Shown: positions 1-8,389 of the stretch, one piece after another
Position numbering within the stretch: position 1 is the stretch's first letter
How the letters are laid out: each line of letters starts with the position of its first letter
DNA from: Rubrivirga litoralis
GTDB taxonomy: Bacteria > Bacteroidota > Rhodothermia > Rhodothermales > Rubricoccaceae
Length of the DNA: 64,000 nt
NCBI RefSeq assembly: GCF_031846415.1
Contig: NZ_JAVRHT010000021.1
Location: 5,579-69,578, forward strand
Direction of reading: 5' to 3'
Program-made: the position numbers and the translations under genes
Notes under the pieces: model-generated
Seen by the model: the letters and a program-made list of their open reading frames with translations, nothing else
Database searches by the model: none
Told to the model about the DNA's origin: nothing

Positions 1-111
1 CCCGTGGGCGAAGACGCCGACGAGTCGGCCGAGCAGAACGCCGGCCCGAACCCGCAGAACCAGGGCGACAACACGTCGGACGACGGCAACACGCCGCCCG
101 CCAGCGCCTAG
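1..111 (+). CDS. C-terminal tail of a ribosomal protein, probably uL16 (partial)
   Basis: Only the last 36 codons are in the window, ending in TAG at 109-111. The peptide is acidic and rich in Gly, Asn, Pro and Ala (for example GDNTSDDGNTPPASA). By operon order the gene before rpmC should be rplP (uL16), but the usual basic uL16 C-terminus is not visible, so this would be an extra tail. A comparable low-complexity tail is seen on bL17 at the other end of this operon. The identity rests on position only; the core domain lies outside the window. Confidence 0.5.
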   Translation, partial: PVGEDADESAEQNAGPNPQNQGDNTSDDGNTPPASA

Positions 112-165
112 ACCACCCCGCCCCGGCGCCCACGTGGCCGCCGGGGCGCTTTGTACCTACGAGAC

Positions 166-387
166 ATGAAAGCCAACGACATCCGCGAGATGAGCGCTGC
201 CGAGATCGAGCAGCGCATCGACGAGGAGACCCGCGACATCACAGACCTCAAGTTCCGCCGGACGGTGACGGGGCTCGAGAACCCGATCGTGCTCCGCGAC
301 AAGCGGCGCGCCATCGCCCGTATGAAGACGGTCCTCCGCGAGAAGCAGACGCCTGACACGCCGCGTGCGACGGCGACCGACGCGTGA
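166..387 (+). CDS. rpmC: 50S ribosomal protein uL29
   Basis: A 73-residue helical-hairpin protein of the large subunit, located near the peptide exit tunnel. The sequence begins MKANDIREMSAAEIEQRIDE and has the family signature around RDKRRAIARMKTVLRE. An in-frame TTG lies 15 nt upstream at 151, but the ATG at 166 gives the normal uL29 N-terminus. It follows the presumed rplP tail and precedes rpsQ, as in the S10/spc arrangement. A short polar tail (TPDTPRATATDA) extends past the helices. Confidence 0.95.
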   Translation: MKANDIREMSAAEIEQRIDEETRDITDLKFRRTVTGLENPIVLRDKRRAIARMKTVLREKQTPDTPRATATDA

Positions 388-592
388 AGCTTCAGTGGGG
401 GCGGGGCGGGGCGGCGGTCCTGACGGCGCCTTCACCCGCCCCGCCCGTATCCTCAATCGCTCAGCCCGGCCCGCTCGCTTGAGCGCCGGCCGGTCGGCGC
501 CGCCCCGCCCAGCGGGCGCCCGCGCCCTTCCGTAGTTGGTGAGGTACCGGCTCACCAAGCGACTAGCACCGCCCCCCAGGGGCCTCAAGGCT

Positions 593-883
593 ATGGCCAA
601 CGAAACACAGACCGCCGACACGGCGGCCGCCGAGCGCAGCGCGCGGAAGTACCGCGTCGGCCTCGTCGTCTCCGACAAGATGGACAAGACGATCACCGTC
701 GCCATCGAGCGCCAGGTGAAGCACCCCATCTACGGCAAGTTTATCAAGCAGACGACGAAGCTGAAGGCGCACGACGAGACGAACGACGCCGGCGAAGGCG
801 ACGTAGTCCGCATCCAGGAGACCCGCCCGCTCTCGAAGACGAAGCGGTGGCGGCTCGTGGAGGTCGTCGAACGCGCCCGATAA
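593..883 (+). CDS. rpsQ: 30S ribosomal protein uS17
   Basis: A 96-residue OB-fold protein that binds 16S rRNA early in small-subunit assembly. Recognisable segments are VVSDKMDKTITVAIER, HPIYGKFIKQTTKLKAHDE and IQETRPLSKTKRWRLVEV. The ATG at 593 is chosen because the reading frame upstream (from a GTG-type start at 536) encodes only GC-repeat-like sequence. The N-terminus is about 18 residues longer than minimal uS17 and polar. The 205-nt gap before it contains copies of the GC-rich 11-mer. Confidence 0.95.
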   Translation: MANETQTADTAAAERSARKYRVGLVVSDKMDKTITVAIERQVKHPIYGKFIKQTTKLKAHDETNDAGEGDVVRIQETRPLSKTKRWRLVEVVERAR

Positions 884-925
884 CCCCGTGCACCTGGCCG
901 CTCCGGCGGCTCGCCCTCGGCTCCC

Positions 926-1294
926 ATGATCCAGCAAGAATCCAGACTCAACGTCGCCGACAACAGCGGGGCCAAGCAGGTCCTCTGCATCCGCGTCCTC
1001 GGCGGCTCGGGCCGCCGCTATGCCCGCGTCGGCGACACGATCGTCGTGTCGGTCAAGAACGCGATCCCCGGCGGCAACGTGAAAAAGGGCGACGTGTCCC
1101 GCGCCGTCATCGTCCGCACCAAGAAAGAGTACCGGCGCTCTGACGGCTCGTACATCCGGTTCGACGAGAACGCAGCCGTCCTCCTCAACGACGCCGACGA
1201 GCCGCGCGGAACGCGCATCTTCGGCCCCGTCGCCCGCGAGCTCCGCGACCGCCAGTTTATGCGGATCGTCTCCCTCGCCCCCGAAGTCCTCTAG
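926..1294 (+). CDS. rplN: 50S ribosomal protein uL14
   Basis: 122 residues, exactly the usual uL14 length. Diagnostic stretches are NVADNSGAKQVLCIRVLGG near the N-terminus and RGTRIFGPVARELR near the C-terminus. It sits at the subunit interface and contributes to intersubunit bridges. It starts 42 nt after rpsQ and ends 4 nt before rplX, so the pair is likely translated together. Confidence 0.97.
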   Translation: MIQQESRLNVADNSGAKQVLCIRVLGGSGRRYARVGDTIVVSVKNAIPGGNVKKGDVSRAVIVRTKKEYRRSDGSYIRFDENAAVLLNDADEPRGTRIFGPVARELRDRQFMRIVSLAPEVL

Positions 1295-1298
1295 ACCG

Positions 1299-1685
1299 AT
1301 GCCGCGTACCACGAACAAGCAGAAAAAGCTCCACGTCAAGAAGGGCGACCAGGTCGTCCTGACGAAGCGAATCACGGCCCACGGCGGCGGTCAGAACGAC
1401 CGGCCCAAGGGGTACCAGGCCCGCGTGCTGGAGGTGTACCCGAGCCGTGACAGGGTCCTCGTGGAGGGCGTCAACCTTCGGCTCAAGCACACGAAGCCGA
1501 ACCAGGCGTACCCGAACGGCGGCCGCATTGAGGCGGAGCGGCCGATCCACATCTCGAACGTGATGCCGGTCGACGGGAACGGCGCGCCGACGCGAATCGG
1601 GCGGAAGCGCGTCGAGAGCGTAGAGACCGGGCGGGGCCGTTGGGTCCGCTACGCCAAGACCACCGGCGAGGAGCTGGACAGCTAG
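1299..1685 (+). CDS. rplX: 50S ribosomal protein uL24
   Basis: 128 residues. The N-terminal KOW segment (VKKGDQVVLTKRITAHGG) and the central HTKPNQAYPNGGRIEAERP followed by IHISNV are typical of uL24, an assembly initiator protein at the exit tunnel. It is slightly longer than the common 100-110 residues. The ATG is 4 nt past the rplN stop. Confidence 0.95.
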   Translation: MPRTTNKQKKLHVKKGDQVVLTKRITAHGGGQNDRPKGYQARVLEVYPSRDRVLVEGVNLRLKHTKPNQAYPNGGRIEAERPIHISNVMPVDGNGAPTRIGRKRVESVETGRGRWVRYAKTTGEELDS

Positions 1686-1735
1686 AGCGGACTCCCAGGG
1701 CGGGGCGGCCACCCCGCCCCCGACAACCACACACC

Positions 1736-2308
1736 ATGGAGAACTACACCCCCCGTTTCAAGGAGCGCTACCGCTCCGAGATCGCCCCCGCCCTCACGGA
1801 GCAGTTCGGGTACTCGAACCCGATGGAGGTCCCGCGCCTGCTCAAGGTGACGATCAACAAGGGCATCGGCGAGGCGTCCCAGAACAAGAAAATCCTCGAC
1901 GACGCCGTTGAGGAGCTTCGCAAGATTACCGGCCAGCAGCCGGCGGTCCGCAACGCGCGGCAGTCGATCTCGAACTTCAAGCTCCGTGAGGGGATGCCCG
2001 TGGGCGTCGCCGTCACGCTCCGGGGTGACCGGATGTGGGAGTTCGTGGACCGCCTCATAACGCTCGCGCTCCCCGCCGTGCGCGACTTCCGTGGCATCCC
2101 CGACCGCTCGTTCGACGGGCGTGGCAACTACACGCTGGGCGTCCGGGAGCAGATCATCTTCCCGGAGATCGACATCGACTCGGTCTCCCGCGTCTCCGGC
2201 ATGGACGTCACGTTCGTGACGACGGCCGAGACGGACGAGGAGGCCTACGCGCTGCTCAAGGCGCTCGGCATGCCGTTCGTCCGCCGCGAGACGCAGGAGG
2301 TGGCCTAG
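1736..2308 (+). CDS. rplE: 50S ribosomal protein uL5
   Basis: 190 residues, close to the usual 180. It binds 5S rRNA in the central protuberance. Family segments include VTINKGIGEA, RQSISNFKLREGMPVGVAVT and GVREQIIFPEID. The ATG at 1736 (MENYTPRFKERY) is chosen over an upstream GTG at 1640 that would overlap the end of rplX and add a repeat-encoded leader. The 50-nt gap before it contains the inverted 11-mer pair GGGCGGGGCGG / CCACCCCGCCC. Confidence 0.96.
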   Translation: MENYTPRFKERYRSEIAPALTEQFGYSNPMEVPRLLKVTINKGIGEASQNKKILDDAVEELRKITGQQPAVRNARQSISNFKLREGMPVGVAVTLRGDRMWEFVDRLITLALPAVRDFRGIPDRSFDGRGNYTLGVREQIIFPEIDIDSVSRVSGMDVTFVTTAETDEEAYALLKALGMPFVRRETQEVA

Positions 2309-2346
2309 CCGCCCCGCCCCACTCTTAGAACTCTACCGAACCCAAC

Positions 2347-2616
2347 ATGGCCAAGAAGAGCGTCATCGCCCGCGAGAAGAAGCGCCGCGAGACCGTCGCG
2401 AAGTACGCCGAAAAGCGGGCCGCCCTCAAGGCCGCCGGCGACTACGAGGGGCTCCAGCGGCTCCCGCGCAACGCGAGCCCAGTCCGCCTCCACAACCGCT
2501 GCGCCCTCACGGGGCGCCCCCGCGGCTACCTCCGCAAGTTCGGCGTCTGCCGCAACGTGTTCCGCGAGCTCGCGATGGAGGGGAAGATCCCCGGCATCCG
2601 CAAGTCGAGCTGGTAG
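2347..2616 (+). CDS. rpsN: 30S ribosomal protein uS14, zinc-free type
   Basis: 89 residues, the length typical of Bacteroidota uS14. The C-terminal RLHNRCALTGRPRGYLRKFG followed by VCRNVFRELA is diagnostic. The paired CxxC zinc knuckles of the zinc-binding paralogue are absent; only two cysteines remain. It acts in the small-subunit head. The next gene, rpsH, is 130 nt away across a repeat-filled gap. Confidence 0.95.
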   Translation: MAKKSVIAREKKRRETVAKYAEKRAALKAAGDYEGLQRLPRNASPVRLHNRCALTGRPRGYLRKFGVCRNVFRELAMEGKIPGIRKSSW

Positions 2617-2746
2617 GGATGAGGTTCAGGGTCTAGCGTTCCGGGTTGTTTCCCGAACCGAACCCTGGACTCCGAACCCATCGACCCCGAACCTTACACC
2701 CTCTAGCGGTCAGGCGGAGCTCTGCTCCGAACCGGCCGAAGACGCA
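2617..2746 (+). repeat. Facing GGTTC / GAACC repeats between rpsN and rpsH
   Basis: The gap holds two facing arms. The left arm has TTC at 2625 and 2639. The right arm has GAACC words at 2655, 2660, 2674 and 2689, so spacing is near multiples of seven but not exact. GGTTC and GAACC are complementary, so a long imperfect hairpin is possible. This is the weakest member of the phased-repeat group seen elsewhere in the window. Confidence 0.4.
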
Positions 2747-3148
2747 ATGAGCGCACTCTCAGACCCTGTCGCGGACTACCTCACCCGGATCCGCAACGCC
2801 CAAAAGGCACGCCACCCTTACGTCGACGTCCCGGCCTCCAAGCTGAAGCGGGCGGTCACGCAGATCCTCCTCGACAAGGGCTACGTCCAAGACTACGTCA
2901 ACGTCGAGGACAACAAGCAGGGGCTGATTCGGATCTACCTCAAGTACCTCCGTGGAGGCAAGCCCGTGATCCAGACGATCACGCGGATGTCCAAGCCTGG
3001 GCTCCGCCGCTACGTCGGCGCCGGCGAGTTGCCGCGCGTGATGAACGGGCTCGGCATCGCCATCATCTCGACGTCCCGCGGCGTGATGACGGACAAGGAG
3101 GCCCGGCGCGCCGGGATCGGGGGCGAAGTCATCGCCACCGTCAGCTAG
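2747..3148 (+). CDS. rpsH: 30S ribosomal protein uS8
   Basis: 133 residues with the normal uS8 layout: N-terminal DPVADYLTRIRNAQKARH and the C-terminal signature STSRGVMTDKEARRAGIGGE. It binds the central domain of 16S rRNA and in enterobacteria also represses the spc operon; whether it does so here cannot be read from the sequence. The start MSALSDPVADYL matches the family. Confidence 0.96.
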   Translation: MSALSDPVADYLTRIRNAQKARHPYVDVPASKLKRAVTQILLDKGYVQDYVNVEDNKQGLIRIYLKYLRGGKPVIQTITRMSKPGLRRYVGAGELPRVMNGLGIAIISTSRGVMTDKEARRAGIGGEVIATVS

Positions 3149-3196
3149 CCACCCCGCCCCCGAGGCCGAGGGCGGCCTCCAGCACCTGCAGCACTC

Positions 3197-3763
3197 ATGT
3201 CTCGAATCGGCAAGCAGCCCATCCCGCTCCCCGACGGCGTCACGGTCGACGTCTCGGGCAAGAACCACGCGACCGTCAAGGGGCCGAAAGGCCAGCTTGG
3301 CCTCGCCGTTGACCCCGACCTCTCGGTCGCCGAAGAGGACGGTGACCTCGTCGTCTCGCGCCCGACCGACCAGAAGCGGCACCGCGCGCTCCACGGCCTG
3401 ACCCGGTCGCTCCTCGCCAACATGGTCGAGGGCGTCACCGACGGCTACACCAAAGAGCTCGAGGTGATCGGCGTGGGCTACCGCGCCGAAGCGACCAAGG
3501 TGTCGGGCCTCGACGTGCTCGAGCTCGCCCTCGGATTCTCGCACCCCATCTACTTCGTGCCGCCGGAGGGCATCACCATCGAAGCGCAGTCGGCACGTGG
3601 GCAGAACCCCCGCGTCAAGATCAGCGGCATCGACAAGCAGCTCGTCGGTCAGGTGGCGGCCAAGATCCGCGCGCTCCGGCCCCCGGAGCCCTACAAGGGC
3701 AAGGGCGTCCGCTACGTCGACGAGTTCGTCCGCCGGAAGGCCGGCAAGACGGCCGCCCGCTAG
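3197..3763 (+). CDS. rplF: 50S ribosomal protein uL6
   Basis: 188 residues with two uL6 repeats. Clear segments are MSRIGKQPIPLPDGVTV, the central VIGVGYRAE, LELALGFSHP and the C-terminal KGKGVRYVDEFVRRKAGKT. It sits near the factor-binding site of the large subunit. It is separated from rpsH by 48 nt and from rplR by 69 nt. Confidence 0.97.
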   Translation: MSRIGKQPIPLPDGVTVDVSGKNHATVKGPKGQLGLAVDPDLSVAEEDGDLVVSRPTDQKRHRALHGLTRSLLANMVEGVTDGYTKELEVIGVGYRAEATKVSGLDVLELALGFSHPIYFVPPEGITIEAQSARGQNPRVKISGIDKQLVGQVAAKIRALRPPEPYKGKGVRYVDEFVRRKAGKTAAR

Positions 3764-3832
3764 AACCGCCCCGCCCCTTCATTTTTCGCGTGGCACGACG
3801 GCTCAGACCGTCGGCCCCAAGCGCACCCTACG

Positions 3833-4186
3833 ATGGCACGTACTGCCCGCAAAGTCACTCAGCGCCAACGCATCCGGCGCCGCATCCGCTCCAAGGTGTC
3901 TGGTACACCGCAGCGCCCGCGCCTGAGCGTGTTCCGTTCGAACAAGCACATCTACGCCCAGCTTATCGACGACCTCGCCGGCACCACGCTTGCCGCCGCG
4001 TCGACCCGCGAGGGCGGGGTGGAGGGCGGCGGCGTGGAGGCGTCGAAGGCGGTCGGGCAGCGGATCGCCGAGCGCGCAAAGGAGGCCGGTGTTGACCGCG
4101 CCGTCTTCGACCGTGGCGGCTACCGCTACCACGGCAACGTCCAGGCCCTCGCCGAGGGCGCCCGCGCCGCCGGGCTCACCCTCTAA
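3833..4186 (+). CDS. rplR: 50S ribosomal protein uL18
   Basis: 117 residues. The basic N-terminus (RKVTQRQRIRRRIRSKVSGT), RLSVFRSNKHIYAQLIDD and the ending GYRYHGNVQALAEGARAAGL are diagnostic of the 5S rRNA-binding protein uL18. It lies 12 nt upstream of rpsE, suggesting translational coupling. Confidence 0.96.
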   Translation: MARTARKVTQRQRIRRRIRSKVSGTPQRPRLSVFRSNKHIYAQLIDDLAGTTLAAASTREGGVEGGGVEASKAVGQRIAERAKEAGVDRAVFDRGGYRYHGNVQALAEGARAAGLTL

Positions 4187-4198
4187 GCACACACTCCC

Positions 4199-4747
4199 AT
4201 GGCACAGCAGCAAAACCGGGGCCGAGGCCGTCGCAACGACGGGCGTGACAACGCCGCCAACCGCTCCAACCTTATCGAGAAGCTCGTCTCCGTCAACCGC
4301 GTGGCGAAGGTGGTCAAAGGTGGCCGGCGGTTCTCGTTCAACGCCGTCGTCGTCGTCGGCGACGGGAACGGCCAAGTCGGACAGGGCCTCGGCAAAGCCA
4401 ACGAGGTCGCCGACGCGATCTCCAAGGGGACCGAGGACGCCAAGAAGAACCTGATCGGCGTGCCGGTGACGGGCACGGGCTCCATCCCCCACGCCGTCCG
4501 CGGCCGCCACGACGCCGGCTCCGTCCTCCTCAAGCCTGCATCCGACGGGACGGGCGTGATCGCCGGCGGCGGTGTCCGCGCGGTCCTCGAGTGCGCCGGC
4601 ATCCGCAACGTGCTCTCGAAGAGCCAGGGGTCGTCGAACCCGCACAACCAGGTGAGCGCGACGATGGACGCCCTGAACCAGCTTCAGGACCCGGCCGAGG
4701 TCGCCGCCCGCCGCGGGGTCACCATCAAGCAGGTGTTTGAAGGGTAA
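4199..4747 (+). CDS. rpsE: 30S ribosomal protein uS5
   Basis: 182 residues. The S5 N-terminal double-stranded RNA-binding domain is at about residues 20-90 (VNRVAKVVKGGRRFSFNAVV, GDGNGQVGQGLGKANEV). The C-terminal domain carries GVIAGGGVRAVLECAGIRNV and the SSNPHNQVSATMDAL stretch. It has roles in decoding fidelity and mRNA unwinding. Confidence 0.97.
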   Translation: MAQQQNRGRGRRNDGRDNAANRSNLIEKLVSVNRVAKVVKGGRRFSFNAVVVVGDGNGQVGQGLGKANEVADAISKGTEDAKKNLIGVPVTGTGSIPHAVRGRHDAGSVLLKPASDGTGVIAGGGVRAVLECAGIRNVLSKSQGSSNPHNQVSATMDALNQLQDPAEVAARRGVTIKQVFEG

Positions 4748-4834
4748 GAGGGAGGGGGCAAGAGGCAAGGGAGAACGCTCCCTTTCAGGCCGCCCCGCCC
4801 CTTCCCGCTTCCCCCACCCCTCTTCCCCCTAGTC
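4748..4834 (+). repeat. Facing purine / pyrimidine repeats between rpsE and rpmD
   Basis: The left arm after the rpsE stop reads GAGGGAG, GGGGCAA, GAGGCAA, GGGAGAA in successive sevens. The right arm before rpmD reads CCTTCCC, GCTTCCC, CCACCCC, TCTTCCC. The arms are roughly complementary and are separated by a copy of CCGCCCCGCCC. No gene fits in the gap. Confidence 0.55.
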
Positions 4835-5014
4835 ATGGCAACGATCAAGATTACCCAGACGCGGAGCGTCATCCGCCGGCCCGGCGTCCAGAAGCGGACG
4901 ATCCAGGCGCTCGGCCTCGGCCGCATCGGCCGGACGGTCGAGCACGAGGCGACCCCCCAGATCCAGGGGATGGTGGCGAAGGTCCGCCACCTCGTCTCCG
5001 TCGACGAAAACTAA
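4835..5014 (+). CDS. rpmD: 50S ribosomal protein uL30
   Basis: A 59-residue protein starting MATIKITQTRSVIRRPGVQK and containing LGLGRIGRTVEHEATPQIQG, the standard uL30 pattern, and ending VRHLVSVDEN. Length matches the family (about 60). Its position between rpsE and rplO is conserved in bacteria. The stop is TAA at 5012-5014. Confidence 0.95.
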   Translation: MATIKITQTRSVIRRPGVQKRTIQALGLGRIGRTVEHEATPQIQGMVAKVRHLVSVDEN

Positions 5015-5197
5015 GCCGCCGCCCCGCCCGCGTATGCGAGGGCGGGGTGGGCCTTTCACGCAAAAGGCGACCGCCCTCTCTTGGGGCGCCGCCTATCTTT
5101 TTTGTCGCGCCGCCATCGGCGCAGGCGCCGTCAGGCGCATCGCGAGTCTGCCTCTGGCCTACAACGGACGGGGCGGGCGTCTCTAGCCACTCATACG

Positions 5198-5656
5198 ATG
5201 GACCTCAGCAACCTGAAGCCCGCAACGGGCTCCACCAAGAAGCGCAAGCGTGTCGGCCGCGGAGAGGGCTCCGGCCACGGCGGCACCTCGACGCGCGGCC
5301 ACAAAGGCCAGAAGAGCCGGTCGGGCGGCGGCGTCCCCACGTGGTTCGAGGGCGGGCAGATGCCGCTCCAGCGCCGCGTGCCGAAGTTCGGGTTCAAGAA
5401 CCGCAACCGCGTCGCGTACGACCCGATCAACATCGGCCGTCTCGCCGTCCTCGTCGAGGAGGGCCGCCTGGAGGAGGGGGCGATGGTGTCGCCCGACACG
5501 CTCCGCGCGCTCGGGATCGGCGGCAAGAACGGCCGCTATAAGATCCTCGGCGACGGCGACTTCTCGTCGCGGCTCGACGTTCACGCCCACGCCTTTTCGG
5601 CCTCGGCGCGCCAGAAGATCGAGGCCGCCGGTGGCACCGCCACTGTCGTTGACTAA
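5198..5656 (+). CDS. rplO: 50S ribosomal protein uL15
   Basis: 152 residues, normal length. The Gly/Arg-rich N-terminal extension (KRKRVGRGEGSGHGGTSTRG, HKGQKSR) that threads into 23S rRNA is clear, as is FEGGQMPLQRRVPKFGF. The ATG at 5198 (MDLSNLKPATGS) is chosen; an upstream GTG-type start would add 39 unrelated residues. The 183-nt gap upstream is the largest in the spc half of the operon and has an AT-rich TATCTTTTTTG run at 5093-5103 that could serve as an internal promoter. Confidence 0.96.
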   Translation: MDLSNLKPATGSTKKRKRVGRGEGSGHGGTSTRGHKGQKSRSGGGVPTWFEGGQMPLQRRVPKFGFKNRNRVAYDPINIGRLAVLVEEGRLEEGAMVSPDTLRALGIGGKNGRYKILGDGDFSSRLDVHAHAFSASARQKIEAAGGTATVVD

Positions 5657-5708
5657 CCCAGCATCAGGCCGGCTCCTTGCCGGCGCTGAACGCTGACAGC
5701 TCTACCCC

Positions 5709-7025
5709 ATGGCCTCGGTCGTCGAATCTGCCCGCAACATCTGGAAGATCCAGGAGCTCCGGCAGCGCATTCTCTTTACGCTCGGCGTCCTGGTCGTCTA
5801 CCGGCTGGGGTCGTACGTGACCCTGCCGGGTATCGACGCGGTTGCGCTCCAGCAGCTCACGGACGCTAACCCGAATCAGGGCGGCCTGTTCGGGCTGTTC
5901 AACCTGTTCGTGGGTGGGGCGTTTTTCCGGGCGGGCGTGTTCGCGTTGGGCATCATGCCCTACATCACGGCGTCGATCATCGTCCAGCTCTTGGGGGCGG
6001 TGGTGCCGTACTTCCAGAAGCTCCAACGCGAGGGGGAGGACGGCCGGCGCAAGATCACGCAGCTCACGCGGTACGGGACGGTTGCCATCACGGCGCTCCA
6101 ATCGATCGGCTACGCGATCAACCTCCAAGCCACGAGCGGGACAGCGATCGTGATTCCGGCGTGGGCCTTTACGCTCGTCTGCGTCATCTGTCTGACGGCG
6201 GGGACCGTCTTCGTGATGTGGCTCGGTGAGCGGATCACGGAGAAAGGGATTGGGAACGGCATCTCGCTCATCATCATGATCGGGATCATCGCCTTCCTGC
6301 CGGCGGCGCTTGCGAACCAGTTCACGGAGGTGGCCAACATCTTCGTCTTCCTCATCGAGCTCGGCGCCCTCTTCCTCGTCACCATGGGCGTCGTGTTCGT
6401 GACGCAGGGGACACGGAGGATCCCGGTCCAGTACGCCAAGCGCGTCGTCGGGCGGAAGCAGTACGGCGGGACCACGCAGTACCTCCCGCTCCGGGTTAAC
6501 GCGGCGGGCGTGATGCCGATCATCTTCGCGCAGTCGATCATGTTCATCCCGAGCACGATCGCGGCCTTCTTCCCTGACAGCGCGTTCTGGGTGGGCGTGG
6601 GCAATGCGACCGGCGACATCTTCGGCGTCTGGTACTCGGTCCTGTTCTTCGTCATCTGCGTCTTCTTTACCTACTTCTACACGGCCATCGCCGTGAACCC
6701 GCAGGAGATGGCGGACACGATGAAGCGGCAGGGCGGCTTTATCCCGGGCGTCCGGCCCGGCCGGCAGACGAGCGAGTTTATCGACACGATCCTGACGCGG
6801 ATCACGCTCCCCGGCGCGCTCTTTATCGGGTTCGTGGCCATCCTGCCGGCGATCGCGGCGCAGGCCGGCGTGCTCCCTGGGTTCGCCCAGTTCTTCGGCG
6901 GCACGAGCCTGCTCATCCTCGTCGGCGTGACGCTCGACACGCTCCAGCAGATCGAGAGCCACCTGCTGATGCGGCACTACGACGGGTTCATGAAGACGGG
7001 CCGCGTGCGCGGCCGGCGCCGCTAG
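5709..7025 (+). CDS. secY: Preprotein translocase subunit SecY
   Basis: 438 residues with ten predicted membrane segments, the normal SecY topology. Signature parts are the plug/TM2 region (GIMPYITASIIVQLLGAVVP), the cytosolic loop RYGTVAITALQSIGYA and FVMWLGERITEKGIGNGISL. It forms the inner-membrane protein channel with SecE and SecG. The stop TAG is immediately followed by the map ATG with no gap. There is no adk between them, as in Bacteroidota. Confidence 0.97.
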   Translation: MASVVESARNIWKIQELRQRILFTLGVLVVYRLGSYVTLPGIDAVALQQLTDANPNQGGLFGLFNLFVGGAFFRAGVFALGIMPYITASIIVQLLGAVVPYFQKLQREGEDGRRKITQLTRYGTVAITALQSIGYAINLQATSGTAIVIPAWAFTLVCVICLTAGTVFVMWLGERITEKGIGNGISLIIMIGIIAFLPAALANQFTEVANIFVFLIELGALFLVTMGVVFVTQGTRRIPVQYAKRVVGRKQYGGTTQYLPLRVNAAGVMPIIFAQSIMFIPSTIAAFFPDSAFWVGVGNATGDIFGVWYSVLFFVICVFFTYFYTAIAVNPQEMADTMKRQGGFIPGVRPGRQTSEFIDTILTRITLPGALFIGFVAILPAIAAQAGVLPGFAQFFGGTSLLILVGVTLDTLQQIESHLLMRHYDGFMKTGRVRGRRR

Positions 7026-7877
7026 ATGGCGACGGGCCGAATCGTTCTAAAGACCGACCGAGACGTCGCGGGCATCCGCAAGGCGGCGGCGGTCGTCGAG
7101 CGCGCGCTCGCTGCGGCCGCCGGGCTCGTTCGGCCGGGAACGCCGACGCAGGAGCTCGACGACGCGGCCGAAGCCGTCATCCGAGACGCGGGCGGTCGGC
7201 CAGCGTTCAAGGGCTACCGGATGGGCGGCGACACGCCGCCGTTCCCCGGGTCGCTCTGCATCTCGGTCAACGACGTCGTGGTCCACGGCTTCCCAAGCTC
7301 GTACGCCCTCCAGGAGGGGGACATCGTCTCCGTCGATTGCGGCGTCGAGTTGGACGGCTACTTCGGTGACTTTGCCTACACGTTCCCCGTGGGCACCGTG
7401 TCGGCGGAGACGCAGGAGCTGCTTGCCACCACCCGAGAGTCTCTTTACCTCGGCATCGGGCAGGCGGGGGCGGGGCGGCGCACGGGCGACATCGGGCACG
7501 CCGTGCAGGATTACTGCGAGGGGCGGGGCTACGGTGTCGTGCGCGACCTCGTGGGGCACGGTGTGGGGCGGCGCCTCCACGAGCCTCCGAACGTCCCGAA
7601 CGTCGGCCGCAAGGGTGTGGGCAAAAAGCTCAAGCCCGGCATGACGCTCTGCATTGAGCCCATGATCAACGGCGGCACCTCCGACGTCACCGTCGACGAC
7701 GACGGGTGGACGGTCCGCACGGCCGACGGGCGCCCGAGCGCGCACTTCGAGCACATGGTGCTCGTTCAGAAGGGGCACGCCGAGGTTCTTTCCTCTTACG
7801 ACCTGATCGAGCGCGCCCTGGCCGAGGCCGGCGCGCCCGCCACCCCGCCCGCCCATGAGGCGGCCTCCCCGCAGTAA
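7026..7877 (+). CDS. map: Methionine aminopeptidase, type I
   Basis: 283 residues. It removes the initiator Met from nascent proteins. The dinuclear metal site is complete: Asp in VSVDCGVELDGYFGD (two Asp), His in VGHGVGRRLHEPPNVPNVG, Glu in CIEPMIN and Glu in HFEHMVLV; the substrate-binding His is in VVHGFPS. The start directly abuts the secY stop. The C-terminus has an Ala/Pro/Glu tail of about 20 residues. Confidence 0.96.
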   Translation: MATGRIVLKTDRDVAGIRKAAAVVERALAAAAGLVRPGTPTQELDDAAEAVIRDAGGRPAFKGYRMGGDTPPFPGSLCISVNDVVVHGFPSSYALQEGDIVSVDCGVELDGYFGDFAYTFPVGTVSAETQELLATTRESLYLGIGQAGAGRRTGDIGHAVQDYCEGRGYGVVRDLVGHGVGRRLHEPPNVPNVGRKGVGKKLKPGMTLCIEPMINGGTSDVTVDDDGWTVRTADGRPSAHFEHMVLVQKGHAEVLSSYDLIERALAEAGAPATPPAHEAASPQ

Positions 7878-7890
7878 CACACTCCACTTT

Positions 7891-8109
7891 ATGGCGAAGC
7901 AGCCCGCGATCCGACAAGACGGCAAAGTGACCGAAGCCCTCCCTAACGCCCAGTTCCGGGTCGAGCTCGAGAACGGGCACGAGATCCTGGGACTGCTCTC
8001 CGGCAAGATGCGGAAGTTCTACATCCGCATCCTCCCCGGGGACCGCGTGACGGTCGAGCTGTCGCCGTACGACCTCACGAAGGGCCGGATCGTCTACCGC
8101 TACAAGTAG
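7891..8109 (+). CDS. infA: Translation initiation factor IF-1
   Basis: 72 residues, exactly the family length. The S1/OB-fold runs from KVTEALPNAQFRVELENGHE to the end KGRIVYRYK, with LPGDRVTVELSPYDLTKGRI diagnostic. The ATG at 7891 (MAKQPAIRQDGKV) is preferred over an in-frame upstream start at 7855 that overlaps map. It sits 13 nt after map. Confidence 0.97.
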   Translation: MAKQPAIRQDGKVTEALPNAQFRVELENGHEILGLLSGKMRKFYIRILPGDRVTVELSPYDLTKGRIVYRYK

Positions 8110-8272
8110 CGCGGGCGGAGCGGGGCGCGTTCACGCCACCTCGCCCGCACGAACAGCTGTACGGGCGGGGCGGCCGGTTCGGCGGGCTTTTCACGGCGCC
8201 GTCGGCATTCCTCCCCGACCGTGTCGCGTTCTTGTCTGACCGCCCCGAGTCCGCTCCCCCTCCCGAAGCATC

Positions 8273-8389
8273 ATGAAGGTCCGCGCCAGCGTCAAGAAGC
8301 GGTCGGCCGACGACAAGATCGTCCGCCGGAAAGGCCGCATCTACATCATCAACAAGAAGAACCCCAAGCACAAGCAGCGCCAAGGGTAA
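8273..8389 (+). CDS. rpmJ: 50S ribosomal protein bL36, zinc-free type
   Basis: 38 residues: MKVRASVKKRSADDKIVRRK then GRIYIINKKNPKHKQRQG. The family core and the PKHKQRQG end are intact, but all four zinc-ligand positions are non-Cys (two Cys to Ser/Asp in the first half, none in the second). This is therefore the C-minus form, common where zinc is not relied on. It lies between infA and rpsM, as expected. Confidence 0.95.
   Translation: MKVRASVKKRSADDKIVRRKGRIYIINKKNPKHKQRQG

Noticed and set aside
5093..5103. TATCTTTTTTG as a strong promoter for rplO
   Set aside because: It fits TANNTT only loosely and has no -33 element; kept as a remark under rplO rather than as a feature.
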